Of a stretch of DNA of 64,000 bases, positions 10,871-21,970 are shown piece by piece; position 1 is the first letter of the stretch, and every line of letters starts with the position of its first letter. Origin of the DNA: Myrica gale (lineage: Eukaryota; Streptophyta; Magnoliopsida; Fagales; Myricaceae); the NCBI GenBank assembly GCA_963930655.1, contig OZ005602.1, forward strand, positions 6,254,001 through 6,318,000, read 5' to 3'. The notes beneath the pieces are model-generated. The model was not told the DNA's origin. It saw only the letters and a program-made list of their open reading frames with translations, and did no database searches. The position numbers and the translations under genes are program-made.

Positions 10871-12430
10871 TTTTTTTTTTTCAAATAAATCTCCTCTTCT
10901 TAGTCATGATCTTGTAGACAACCTCCTCAAGCAGTTAATCAATAAAAACAAAGAAAAAATAAATAATTTAATCAATAAAAAAATGATTTTAGTAGATGTT
11001 TTTGATCCGATAGTTATATATATATCGTAACACTCAGCTTCTATTTATCTGCACCGACCATATCTATTACAGAGTATATAAAAAACAAGATGTATCTGAA
11101 GCGAGAGTCTTCGAATCCACGTACAAGAAGATCACCATGGAAGACCTTGGAATTGATTCATACAAGAAATGCCAGCTATATATGATGTTCATTTAGATGT
11201 AGAAGTAATTTGGACAATAAGCAAATAAAACAAACAATTAGTAGAATAAACTATCCTTTTATTACGTCTAATTATATGTATAATACCAAAAACTGTTTCT
11301 AATACAACTTCCAAAAAATATGATTCACTATCACTTGCTAGAGGTGTGAATCTAGATAGGGAAAAATAAAATAAAATAAAAGGATGAATAGACTTTTTAT
11401 TACAATACTTAGAGAGAAATAAATAAGTAATTTTCGAGAATACTCTATATGTTTCTGTGTGTCATGTTTGAACTTGTGCGAATGAGTTTGAACTATTACC
11501 GAAACCAAATCGAATTGGTTCAAACATAGTCCGGATAGGGAGCACATAAAAATAACCATTATTTAATATTTAAGATTGCATCTTCATAAACAATTCAACA
11601 ACTCATATTGTATATTGTTTTCCTATGATGTAAAAATGATGCAATATTTTTCAACTGTTTTTGTTCGAGTGTTGAGCTGTTCTCGTGTTTTGGCATTATG
11701 TTTGGCCTAACAGTTTTTCAAACAAGTTGGAACTCATCGTCCGTTCTAACAAAGTTTGAAGTAGTTCGAACCGTACGCAGCAGAAAGCTCCCTCTTCTTA
11801 ACATCTTATACGTTGTATGCTTTTTATAAATATATTTTTTAATTGTGTTGAATTTTGCAGATAAGAAAGAGAATCATGATTCGAATTTGACTATCACAGA
11901 CTGTCTTCTTCTGTATGTATTTTCAATTTATCGTACAATCAATTTCTTTTTGTGTCGTCTAATAATGTCTCTCTTTTTTTTTTCTTTTTAAAGCAGTGTA
12001 AGAGATTGTTCGGTTGGGGTTTTTTTTATAATTTTTTTTTGTGTTTTGAGAATTTTTAGGTGATGTTAACTTTATTTGTATGCGTGTTGTAGTTATTTTT
12101 ATGTGGTGTTAAAAATGATGTTTGGTTGTAGAATTTTTTGTATCGCGAGGATTTAAGAAAATCGTGAGAATTTTTGTTGTAAACGAAAGTCCTCTGAGTT
12201 TCTTTTGTATCTTGGCTTTATGAGGGCCTAGAAATTTAGAGATTGTTCGGTTAGGAGTGTTGTGAGAATTTTTTGTGTTTTGAGAATTTTTAGTTGTTGT
12301 TAAATTTATTGATATGCGTGTTATAGTTATTTTTATGTGAGATTAAAAATAATGTTTGTTTGTAGGATTTTAATATTACGAGAATAAAAAAAACTCAGTA
12401 TTTTTTTTTTCAAAGTAACAGCCCCTAAGA
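10871..12430. other. AT-rich spacer with dispersed repeats
   Basis: Contains the second copy of the internal duplication (11177-11570). Between about 12000 and 12425 there are two copies of a repeat with the phrase TTTTGAGAATTTTTAGGTG followed by TTAACTTTATTG. Related copies lie at about 33495-33640, 45295-45470 and, reversed, 48365-48490. No gene is supported. Confidence 0.5.
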
Positions 12431-12860
12431 CTGGTCAATGTTCGGATGACTCTGTTTCGCACTTAGGGAATATTATTTTAAAAATATTAAAACTTTTTGC
12501 TAAAGAACATTGGCCGGCTACAGCTAGTGAACATTAATGTAAGAAAAAGTACTAGGTCATTATCATTATATATATATATATATATTAAGATAATTTAACA
12601 GACAAAAAGAATCCAATGCGCGGAAATTAAGGGAAAAGCAAATGTAGAAATAATTTATTAGCATCGATTATTGTGTCGATGGAGCCACTCCTATTAGAAT
12701 AATCGTGGAATACGCGTCGATTGATAACTTTAATTTGCACCAATGTTTCCTAACGCTGTCGGTTTCGCTTGCATATGACACTCGCCTTTTGTCTCTTGTT
12801 CTTCAGATTCTCTTAAAGACTCTGTATTGGCATTGACTTAAACAAGCTCGCAAGTCACCG
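12431..12860 (+). promoter_or_regulatory. probable TNL1 promoter and 5' leader
   Basis: Conserved with the region before TNL2 (36010-36447) and before the decayed TIR exon (3235-3654). A TA-repeat tract lies at about 12567-12586. The transcription start is not determinable from the sequence. Confidence 0.4.
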
Positions 12861-15800
12861 ATGGCGTCCATGATTAGTACTCCGATAGCCTCCCCACCTT
12901 TTTCTTCTTCTTCTTCTCCAACACCTCGATGGATTCATGAAGTTTTCCTCAGTTTCTATGGCAACGACACCCGGAAAACTTTTACAGACCATCTATATTC
13001 TGCTTTGAAAGAAAAAGGTATTCTCATCTTTAGGGATGACGAAGAACTCGAGCGAGGAGAATATGTTTCTGAAGGGCTCTTGAAAGCAATACAAGAATCT
13101 AAGTCTGCGGTCGTCGTCATCTCAAGAAATTACGCATTCTCTAGATGGTGCTTGATTGAACTTGCAGAAATTGTCAAGTGCAAGAAGGAAATTGGGCTGA
13201 CAGTTTACCCTGTATTCTACCATGTGGATCCCTCAGATGTACGAAATCAAACAGGATCATTTGCAGAAGCTTTTGCTAAACATGAAAGAGACCTTAGAGT
13301 TGACACAGAGATGATGCAAGCATGGAGAGCTGCTTTGACAGAATTGGGTAATATCTCTGGATGGGATTTACAAGATAGGTAATAAACATACATTTTGCTC
13401 TTTGAATTTCAATGATTTCGAAGAGAAGAAGATCCATTGTGCATTAATGTCTGATAGGGGAAATAAAAGACCAAGTTCTAGCTAGATAGGCTGAGATTAT
13501 TTAGGGCGCAATTAAAAGAGTTATTAACTTTTGTAGGAAGTGAGGCATTATTTACCAAAAAAAAAAATAGAGCCGGTCCCCTTCCACTACTCCACCCTTC
13601 CGGCTCTAAAGGGGTGTCTTTACAGAATGGAAAGATTCCCCACATGGCCAACCTTTTGCCCAGCCCGGTGGGGGGATGTACACCACTGGCGAGGTCGGAT
13701 CTGTCGATCTTCGGGTCCCAATTTAAGTTTTTAATTGTTAAATATATTCTCCTTTTTTTTAGTTAAAGTATATTATGCTACTTTTTTCCAACAAAAAAAT
13801 TTAGATATATTATTCAATATTTAACGTACATTATGGATTGTACCCATCGTTAAGAACTTAGAGAGGATCCAAGAAAAATCATATATGATGAGTTTTTGAA
13901 ATTATATTTGTTTTTCTGTGTCGAAAGTTTTAGACTAATTTGTTGAGCTTTAATTAAGGTCGCATATTTGTGACTGGATTTTGAACAAAACAAAAGCCTA
14001 GTATAATGTACTAGTCTCAAAGTTATTTAATTTAAAAAGAAAAAAACAACTTCCTCATCTGATTACTATATATAGATATCCTTTTTGACTAAAGGGTTTA
14101 ATTCAATTTTGTTAAGAAGACATAATTTCTTAAAACCTTCTTATCAAGTCAAGGAGAGAGTGCAGTGTTTGCATTTTAAGGAAATTGGTTGTTATACGTT
14201 TTAGAGAAGAGATGTAAAATTTTTGAAAATGCTACACATGAAGAAAGGAAATTGGTTAGAGTTTCCCTCTCTCTTCTAAAAAATGAAGCTAAATATTCTG
14301 TACATTGATTAAATTGTTTCATTTTCTTGTAGATATGAAGCAATTGTTGTCAGAGAAATCATTGGAAGGATATTTTGTGAATTGAATCATAGATTTGTCA
14401 GTGTTTATCATAACTTTGTCGGAATAGACTCTCGTGTGGAGGAAATGATGAACTTACTTAATATGGGGATCGATGATGTATACTTCATTGGAGTTCATGG
14501 GATGAGTGGTGTTGGTAAAACAACTTTGGCAGAAGTGGTTTGTGAAAGAGTTTCCTATCAGTTTGAAGCTAGCTGTTTTATTGCTTCTATTAGAGAAAGA
14601 AGTACAAATCATGGTCTACTTCTTTTACAAAAGCAACTTCTTTCTAAGATCATGAAACAAGACACAAATATATGGGATGATCGTGAGGGACTCCGTGTAA
14701 TAAGGAACCGACTACGTAGTAGAAAGGTTTTCATTGTCCTTGATGATGTGGATAAAGATGAACAACTAGAGGCATTGGTCGGGAGCCATGATTGGTTTGG
14801 TCCAGGGAGTAGAATCATTATCACAAGCAAAGATACTCAATTACTGGAAAGATATGTGGATCGTTGGTATAAGGTTGAGGAGCTAAATGAAGATGACGCT
14901 TTGCAACTCTTTAGTTTGTCAGCCTTTAAGGAAATCTATCCGAAAAATGGCTATGTGGATTTGTCTAAAGATTTTGTGTATTATGCTCAAGGCTTACCTT
15001 TAGCTCTTAAGGTTTTGGGGTCCTCCTTGTTCGGTAGAGGCATAGTTGCATGGAAAGGCTTTTGGAATCAACTTCAAAGAATTCCAAATAGAAAAATTTT
15101 GGATGTACTTCAAATAGGTTTTGATGGATTAGAAGATTTGCAGAAGAAATTATTTTTGGATATTGCATGTTTCTTCAAAGGAAAGAACCTATATGACATA
15201 TTTGATATACTAGAAAGTTTTGGTTTCTTTCCAAACATCAATATTGAAGTACTAGTGGAGAAATCGCTCATAACCATATCATCTAAGAGGTTCATCGAGA
15301 TGCACGATTTGCTACAAAAAATGGGTCAAGAAATTGTGCGCCGTGAGTCCCCTGAAGAGCCTGGCAGACGTAGTAGGTTGTGGTGTTATGAAGATATTGT
15401 TCGAGTATTAAATGATAATTCTGTAAGTAGATGAGTACTACATAATGCAGAGCAATATATTTTTATCCTAACTATTCTAATTAAGTATTTGCCATATACT
15501 TCCACGACACCAACTAATCTATTGTTTTTGGTTACTAGGGAACTGATGCAGTTGAAGGCATAGTTCTAAAGTTACATGTTCGAGTAGAGGAACAATTGAG
15601 TGTTAAAACATTCTCACAGATGAAAAGACTGAGAATTCTTAAGATGAGCAACATAACTATTACAAAGAACTTTTATGAACTTAAAAGCATATCAAGCAAT
15701 ATTGTTGGATGGGATGGAGATGATTTAGAATCCATGCCAACAAAAGAGTTGCGCCTTATGGAATGGTTTGAGTTTCCATTTAAATCTCTGCCTATGGGTT

Positions 15801-17784
15801 CCAAGCTAGACAATCTCGATGAACTCAACATGTGTGGCAGCAGCATCAAACAACTGTGGAAGGGAAGTAAGGTAAGATTTTCACCCATATGAATGTACAC
15901 TATATCTCATCCTTTTTTATTTTTGGGTTATTTTTTATGTTAATTTTCCTATTAGTGATTATGCATTTATTGGATGATACCAGAATTTGGGCAACTTGAA
16001 ACGCTTGAACTTGAGTGATTCACGAAACTTGATGGAAACACCGGACTTTTCCAAAGCCCCAAAGTTGGAGATGATAGACTTCAATAGTTGTAAAAGTTTG
16101 TCTAAGGTTCACCCATCAATTGCAGTTCTCAAACAACTTAAGCTATTGGATTTTAGTTTTTGCGAACGTCTTGAAAGACTTCCAGACAAGATCATATTAG
16201 TGTCTCTTGAAAATCTTGACCTTTATGGCTGTTCAAGACTGGAGACATTTCCCGATGTTGAAAACATGACATCTTTACGATTTCTTTATTTGGATAGCAC
16301 GGCCATAAAAGAGTTACCATCATCATTTGTGAATCTATCTGGCCTTTGCGTTTTGTCTGTTAAAGACTGCATAAACCTATCAATTTTGCCAAGTGATATC
16401 TGTGGCTTGTCAAATCTTAGATTTCTGGAACTATCAGGTTGCGATAGAATTGATGAATTACCAAACTTGAGTAGAATGGAATGTCTTGAGGAGTTTAGAG
16501 CAAATAAAACTGGCATAACCCAATTCCCATCCCTCGATCTACGTCCAGAGAACTTGGAGACCTTAACTGTTGATGGATGCAAAAGCTCAGATCCCACCGA
16601 TTTTTCATTGGTAGCGTACTTTAGTGATCCGGGGTGGCGGGAAGGGCTATATTCCCTTCAGATTGAAGACGGGCAAATAAAACTTCTACACTTGGAAATG
16701 AAAAAGCTCAGATCTCGCGAGGTAAGTATTAATTCTCTCTCTCGCTGTTTAATGCATGGCATGCTGTTGAAATGAACAAAAGATTAATTCTTCTTCTTCT
16801 TCTTCTAATTGTTTATCGTGGACAACTTTTGGTTCCAAGGTGATGTATGGCTCTTCGTTGACATTCGGAATGCCAGAGTGGTTCAAGACTGAGGGAAGTC
16901 ATAAGCTTGGAACTGGTTTTAGGATACCTTCAAATGTGGATGGCAGTAGGAAGTGGCTTGGATATGCCCTATTTGTCGTATACCAAGTACTTGACCACTC
17001 AACTTCCAAAACAAACATTGAAGTAATTGATGACTACAAGGATCATTTCTCCAAGTTTGAAGTTCGATTTTCGACAACTATTCGAGATTATGGAAGAATA
17101 TATCAAAATGTTCTATATGTTCGTACTTCTCGAATCTCTTCTAAACACTTCGATAATTTGGATGACAATGTGAACTGCTTTGATCCGTGTGATTTAAATT
17201 GGAAGAATATCTTACGAGAGAAAGAGTCAAGGGGGCGTCTAGTATATGAAGATAATGTTTCAAAGTTGTATAGTAGCATTGCCCCTCCTGGTTCAGAACA
17301 TGAATTCTATCACCATTTTCCTTATTATTTGAAGAAGGTAAGTGATGTCATGCAACCTCTCTCCTTAATTGACCTCGTTACTACAAGCATATCATTTCAA
17401 TGGCTAAAGAATCATATTTCGTCAAAATTGATGATTCTGACCTGCTATTAATTAACACTTCTTCTGTAGCTCATTAACTCTTATGACGATCATGAGTATG
17501 AGCTTTGGGATAGCAGTGAAGATTGGGATGAGGATGAAGATTGGGATGGGTATGAGGTTTCGGATAGAAGTAAAGATTGGGATGAGGATGAGGATGAAGA
17601 TTGGGATGAGGATGAGGATCAAGTTGATGGCAGTAAAGGAAAGCAAGTAGTTGATGGCAGTAAAGGAAAGCAATTGGTTGGCAGTAAAAGAAAGCGTCAA
17701 TTGTCATTGCAGGTTATTAAAAATTTTCCTTTCCCGGCCCACTCGCTCTTCACATATGCATCGAATTGGAATCATATGGTATGA
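12861..17784 (+). CDS. TNL1: TIR-NBS-LRR immune receptor
   Basis: Six exons join in frame: 12861-13378, 14333-15422, 15539-15871, 15984-16721, 16840-17337 and 17470-17784, all with GT/AG introns, giving about 1163 residues. The ATG sits at the same place as in TNL2. Residues about 22-170 are a TIR domain (FRDDEELERG loop; the E of CLIEL is the catalytic glutamate of plant TIR NADases). NB-ARC motifs: P-loop GMSGVGKTT (229-237), kinase-2 IVLDDVD (about 307-313), GSRIIITSKD, GLPLAL (393-398), LFLDIACFF and MHDL (496-499). About ten LRRs cover exons 3 and 4. Exon 5 is the post-LRR jelly-roll (C-JID) domain. Exon 6 encodes an acidic D/E/W-rich tail ending near GSKRKRQ. Such receptors sense pathogen effectors and trigger EDS1-dependent defence. 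Oddities: FLSFYG in place of the usual FLSFRG, and about 16 residues missing from the C-JID compared with TNL2. The last intron choice is uncertain: a donor at 17713 could splice to 17889 and end at once. Confidence 0.9.
13535..13730. repeat. GC-rich block inside TNL1 intron 1
   Basis: A GC-rich segment in an otherwise AT-rich intron, also present in TNL2 intron 1 (37125-37310). It contains CCCCACATGGCCAACC and GGGGGGATGTACACCACTGG. It could be an old SINE-like insertion, but no A/B box pair or target-site duplication is clear. It predates the duplication. Confidence 0.35.
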
Positions 17785-19035
17785 ATGTATCCATTTTCTA
17801 TTTATGTGGTATTTTTTTCTTTCATTTTATTACATCATCAATTGATTTTTTGTCATCTAACATATCATATCTCTACTTTTTTTTCAGGCTTAATTAGTCT
17901 ATGAGGTATTGTTCAATCTCAAACTGATCTCTAGGGTAAATTTTATCTTAAACTAGTCCTTGTAGATTTTTTTTTTGTCATAATATAGTCATTTCAACAA
18001 CTTGAGTGATCTTGTAAATGGAAAAAAATCAACGTGACTAATGGAGACACATGATAATCATTTTCCAACAACTACATGTCCCTATTGATTGTCAAATCAC
18101 TCAGTGTGCCACGTATGTCCGGTCTTCGATCATTAATTTAATTTCACCTCAAATTATGTACACCAAGTTGGATGAACCCATTGTTTCAAGTAGAGTTGTC
18201 AGAGAGAATTGTTTCCCTTTCAAACATAGACAATTTGAGGTGAAATTAAAATTAATGGACATAAGTGATGCTAGCAGAGTGATTTAGAAATTAAGCGGGA
18301 CGAATAGTTATTAACAATTGGTTAACATATGTCCCCGTTAATCACGTTGAATTTTGTCCATTTACGAAGTGAATCGAGTTGATGAATGACAAACTCAAGA
18401 CAAATAAAGTCATAGGACCGATTTAGGACGAAACTTACTCTAAGGACCAATTTAGGATTACGCATTACTCAAAGGCTAGTAGACTAATTAAGCCTCTATT
18501 TAAAAAGCAGAATGTGGATCTTACTCGTTATTTTGTTTTAAAATATTGCTCGTATAGCTCTTGCTACAGTATCCCGGTTAGTACACCCCAATGTTCCTAA
18601 AGGGCACATAGGCCAAGTGTGACGTGTTCTTGTGCACCTCTGAGTGCTTAGATTATCCACTATCAGTGACCCTGCACCGGGCCAACTATATATGAGCACC
18701 AGAAGTTAATGCAATTAGACACATAGCTAATTAGCCACGAAGAAGAGTACCGGTTCATGTCTTGCCATAAAGAGATTTGACTCCCAAGTGTCCACGTGAA
18801 ATTTAAGAGAGGATTTAAGAGGCGCTTTAGTTCCAGAAAGAGAGACGAATTCTAGCATGCTTTGGCCACAAAAAATTTGAATTGCAATAAGCTTGGAGAG
18901 GGCCGACATATTTGAGTATCTAGGACCCAAGTATAATCCCCAAAGAAGAGAGCTTTCGCTGTAATCTCATTCTCATGAGCCAATTTCTGTAATAAAGATA
19001 CAAGATGCTCAAAAGAAATCTCTCATTTTTTGCAG
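17785..19035. other. TNL1 downstream region
   Basis: No intact gene. About 18050-18450 is the point where unit C (53640 onward) rejoins the colinear sequence. The phrase at 18550-18720 recurs in B (41560-41745) and C (54040-54230). A minus open frame at 18727-18930 has counterparts in B and C that differ by indels, so it is at best a decayed exon. Confidence 0.4.
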
Positions 19036-19152
19036 GAGGATTTTTTTCATGGTCCTGCAGTGCCTTCATTTATGGTTGTGAATGTGAAGGGCAATGACTT
19101 CAGATTAAATACCCAAAAAAAGAAAGATAGACGACTTAAAGAAATGATGTAA
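19036..19152 (+). other. exon-like segment after TNL1
   Basis: Following an acceptor-like TTTTTTGCAG, the frame reads EDFFHGPAVPSFMVVNVKG, then NDFRLNTQKKKDRRLKEMM and a TAA. It is open in the phase left by a donor at the end of TNL1 exon 6 (17712), so it could serve as a distant last exon. The B (42010) and C (54531) copies carry small indels that change the frame, which argues against a conserved role. It may instead be an exon of an unrelated lost gene. Confidence 0.25.
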
Positions 19153-19876
19153 ATGAGAGTTTTAGCAAAGGTTCCGAGAGCACAACAGTTCATCATCAAC
19201 AAAGATTCCTGATATAAGAGATAAGATGTCTGTTACAGATTCAATTTCTCCACTACAGGAAATTGGCTTAACATTGCAGTTATCTATATATACATGGACG
19301 AGGATACCCAAAAGTTTATACCACCAATAACACCTTGACAAAAACTTACTATGATAGGAGGGGGTAGGAGTTCACCTGCCCTAATATACAATTTAAATGT
19401 GTCAATAGGCAGTTACTCTACCATACAATGTAGCATTCAGACATTTCAGACCAGGACATCAAACCAGGGTGTCAACAGGTGGTGTTTGGCTGCTAAATAT
19501 TTGGCCTAGTAAAATAACTATAAATAATTCATTCCTTCCCATCAAATCGTTTTTTTATCGAAATAAACATAAAAAAAAAATTCATTCAAATTATCTCTCC
19601 ACTTTTTTCATGAATTCTCATACACCAAAAATTTTAAACTCTCAACGTATCTACTAGTTAATTATGCTTCAGTAAATACATATACCCTAGCTAATTGTAT
19701 CACCTACTATGTGATGATGGACATTGCATGGATACACTAAGATGTTAAAGATAGTTCTCTCAGTTTGAAATACTTGTCAATGGTGCATGTTCATGAAAAT
19801 GGTTAGTTGATGAACCCTGGCACAGATGTATCAACATATCTTTTCATAAGACCTAGGGAAATAATTGCATCAATAT
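19153..19876. other. intergenic, MITE remnant
   Basis: Shared with B and C. About 19480-19650 is a degraded copy of the MITE at 42438-42612; its right inverted repeat has been lost. The left target-site copy of the following LINE, AATTGCATCAATAT, lies at 19863-19876. Confidence 0.45.
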
Positions 19877-20386
19877 TCTGGTATTGCGGGTAGGACTTGT
19901 TTTCGGTGAGATCTATGTATTCTAGATTGCGGGTAGGACTTGTTTGTCCTTTCCTTGGAAAGATGTGTGGAGGTCGAATTGTCCTTTGAGGGTCTCATTC
20001 TTTGTGTGTGAGGCTTCGCATGGGAGGATCCTTACGACTGATAATCTTGGAAAAAAGGGGAGTGTATATCGCTGATTGGTGTTATCTTTGTCGGTGTGAC
20101 TGAGAATCTGTTGATCATTTGCTTCTTAATTCATTGCTCCATGGCGCGTGAGCTTTGGAACCATGTTCTCAGTATTGTCAGTTATTGTTCAGTGATGTCT
20201 GAGAAAGTGGTGAATGTGCTATGGACTTGGGAAAGGAAGTTCATTAACCCCTTCACAAAGTGTATTTGGAGAGTGATACCCGCTTGTATTGATACCCCTT
20301 CGCAAACCATGTTCTTAGTTTTCTTGCTTGTTTGAACTAGTGACTTTCTTCACTTATTCTAATAAGATTGTCTTGCTTATAAAAAA
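19877..20386 (+). mobile_element. 5'-truncated LINE retrotransposon insertion
   Basis: Flanked by a 14-bp target-site duplication, AATTGCATCAATAT (19863-19876 and 20387-20400), with an A-run directly before the right copy. This is the mark of LINE insertion. Units B (about 42825) and C (about 55365) have the empty site. The interior encodes, with frame breaks, the zinc-binding C-terminal domain of a LINE reverse transcriptase: FPWKDVWRS, PLRVSFFVCEASHGRILTT, DNLGKKG, then SMARELWNHVLSIV in the frame at 20096-20335. Only the last about 0.5 kb of a LINE was inserted, and it can no longer make protein. Confidence 0.85.
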
Positions 20387-20400
20387 AATTGCATCAATAT

Positions 20401-21410
20401 GTACAGTTATATAATATGTCATCCTGCATGTAACCATGTCAGGAAAGTTCTATAGTTAGCGTCCTAATTGAATAAGGCTGTTTATCAATCCCCGATGACA
20501 TCTGGATCACCAATCTCGTACATGCCATTGTCATATCCATCAGCATCTTTTATTTGCTGACAAAAATGAAAGTGAACTTTGATCACTGATGTTTTAGTAT
20601 ATTAACATATTCGCTACCAGTTGCTTACCACTGACTCTCTGGCAACTTTTTATGATTACAATGAAAATATTGAAATCGCCCCCAGCTTCCTAAAACATTT
20701 AATAGTATGATAGGTCCATATTTCATTATCTTACCATATTTCACAGGACATACTTAGAACAATGATTAAGAAAAGCTAATTTACTGTAACGCTATAATTC
20801 ACTTCATTGGGCACTCTACTGCTTGCAAGAAGATCCACTCATGACTGAAGTATTACAATAAATTCTATTCATAATTTCTAACAGTCGCTAAGAAATACCA
20901 TAGAAACTTGAAATGGGAAACTTGTCATTGAAATATAAAGCAGGAAGTTGATCATAAATAAAGCCCAACCAAATCAGTAAGTAAGCGTTAGCCAATATCT
21001 CATCATTAAGAAAAGCATTAATAACTTCCATTCTAATGTGCTTTATTGATAATTTGCAAAATGAATCAAACATCTTCCAGGAAAAGAAAGCATTCATTAT
21101 CCAATGCGTGGCTGATGACAATCTCAATCATAGTTCCAAACATATGACAAACAATAAAAACAGCAATCACCAAATGCACATGGTCAACTGTTCTGAAAAC
21201 CAAAGCCCCCACCCCCAACCACAAACAGAGAGAGAGAGAGAGAGGGAGAGAGACTATATTCTATTGACTAAGGAAGCAATGAGGTCAATCAAAGAACCAT
21301 GAAGATCCAACCAGTCACCAACCACACAAAGCAAGGAAAGAACTGCCAAAGCGAGCTAAAGTTCACACATAAATAGACCTTAAATCCCACTCCACTAAAA
21401 TAAAGCAATA
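20401..21410. other. intergenic, shared with unit B
   Basis: Colinear with B (42835-43690). A GA microsatellite lies at about 21227-21253. The open frame at 21036-21302 runs through it and is not a gene. A minus-strand stretch at about 20480-20560 reads DADGYDNGMYEIGDPD; B and C have fuller versions, which suggests an old exon. Confidence 0.4.
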
Positions 21411-21790
21411 AACTTATTCCTCAATTTCAACAAATCCGACCGGAAAACTCCTTCGGTCCTTCCTATCACTCATTCCACGAAATCCAAAGCTCAACAACCC
21501 ATCCCGTTCACTTGCTAAGCAGATCCCCAAGAGTACTCTCCAATCACAAACCCTATAAATGCAAAAGGCAAAAATTTTATTACTATAAGAAAAAAAACAA
21601 ACTAAAGTAAAACTCAGAGGAAACTTTACGACGATGGCCTCTGCCTGGTGATTAGCGGTGCCACGAGGAGGATCAGCGAAGTGGTGATAGTCTGCTGGAG
21701 CGCTGAACGGTGGTCGTTGCTCCATGATCTGCTCGTGCGGAGGCTGCTAAGACGGGGTCGCAGCTCGCAGACCCAACATCGAGCCAAAAA
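21411..21790 (-). pseudogene. unit A copy of an unknown two-exon gene start
   Basis: Paralogous to 43685-44055 in unit B. The shared peptide ends PRGTAxHQAEAIVVK before the intron. Compared with B, this copy has lost about 45 bases in the first exon and carries an in-frame change near the start, so the B reading frame is not kept. Function unknown. Confidence 0.35.
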
Positions 21791-21970
21791 GTGAGATCGA
21801 GGCTAGTGGGCTTCGCGGTCTGGGGGTTCAGAGAGAGGGAGACAGAGGTAAAAAGATAGTAATGAGATTGTGAGGAATTGAAGGCAATTGAGGGGAAACG
21901 AATGGGATGACTTGAAGGCAGAATTGGCTGGGGGAAAGGAGAAAGTATAGGGATTTTACTGGTGTTTGGG

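Noticed and set aside
17452..17707. Minus frames rich in I/L/P/H over TNL1 exon 6
   Set aside because: They are antisense shadows of the acidic GAT/GAG coding repeats.
21036..21302. Open frame through the GA microsatellite
   Set aside because: Low complexity, and the unit B counterpart has a different frame after the repeat.
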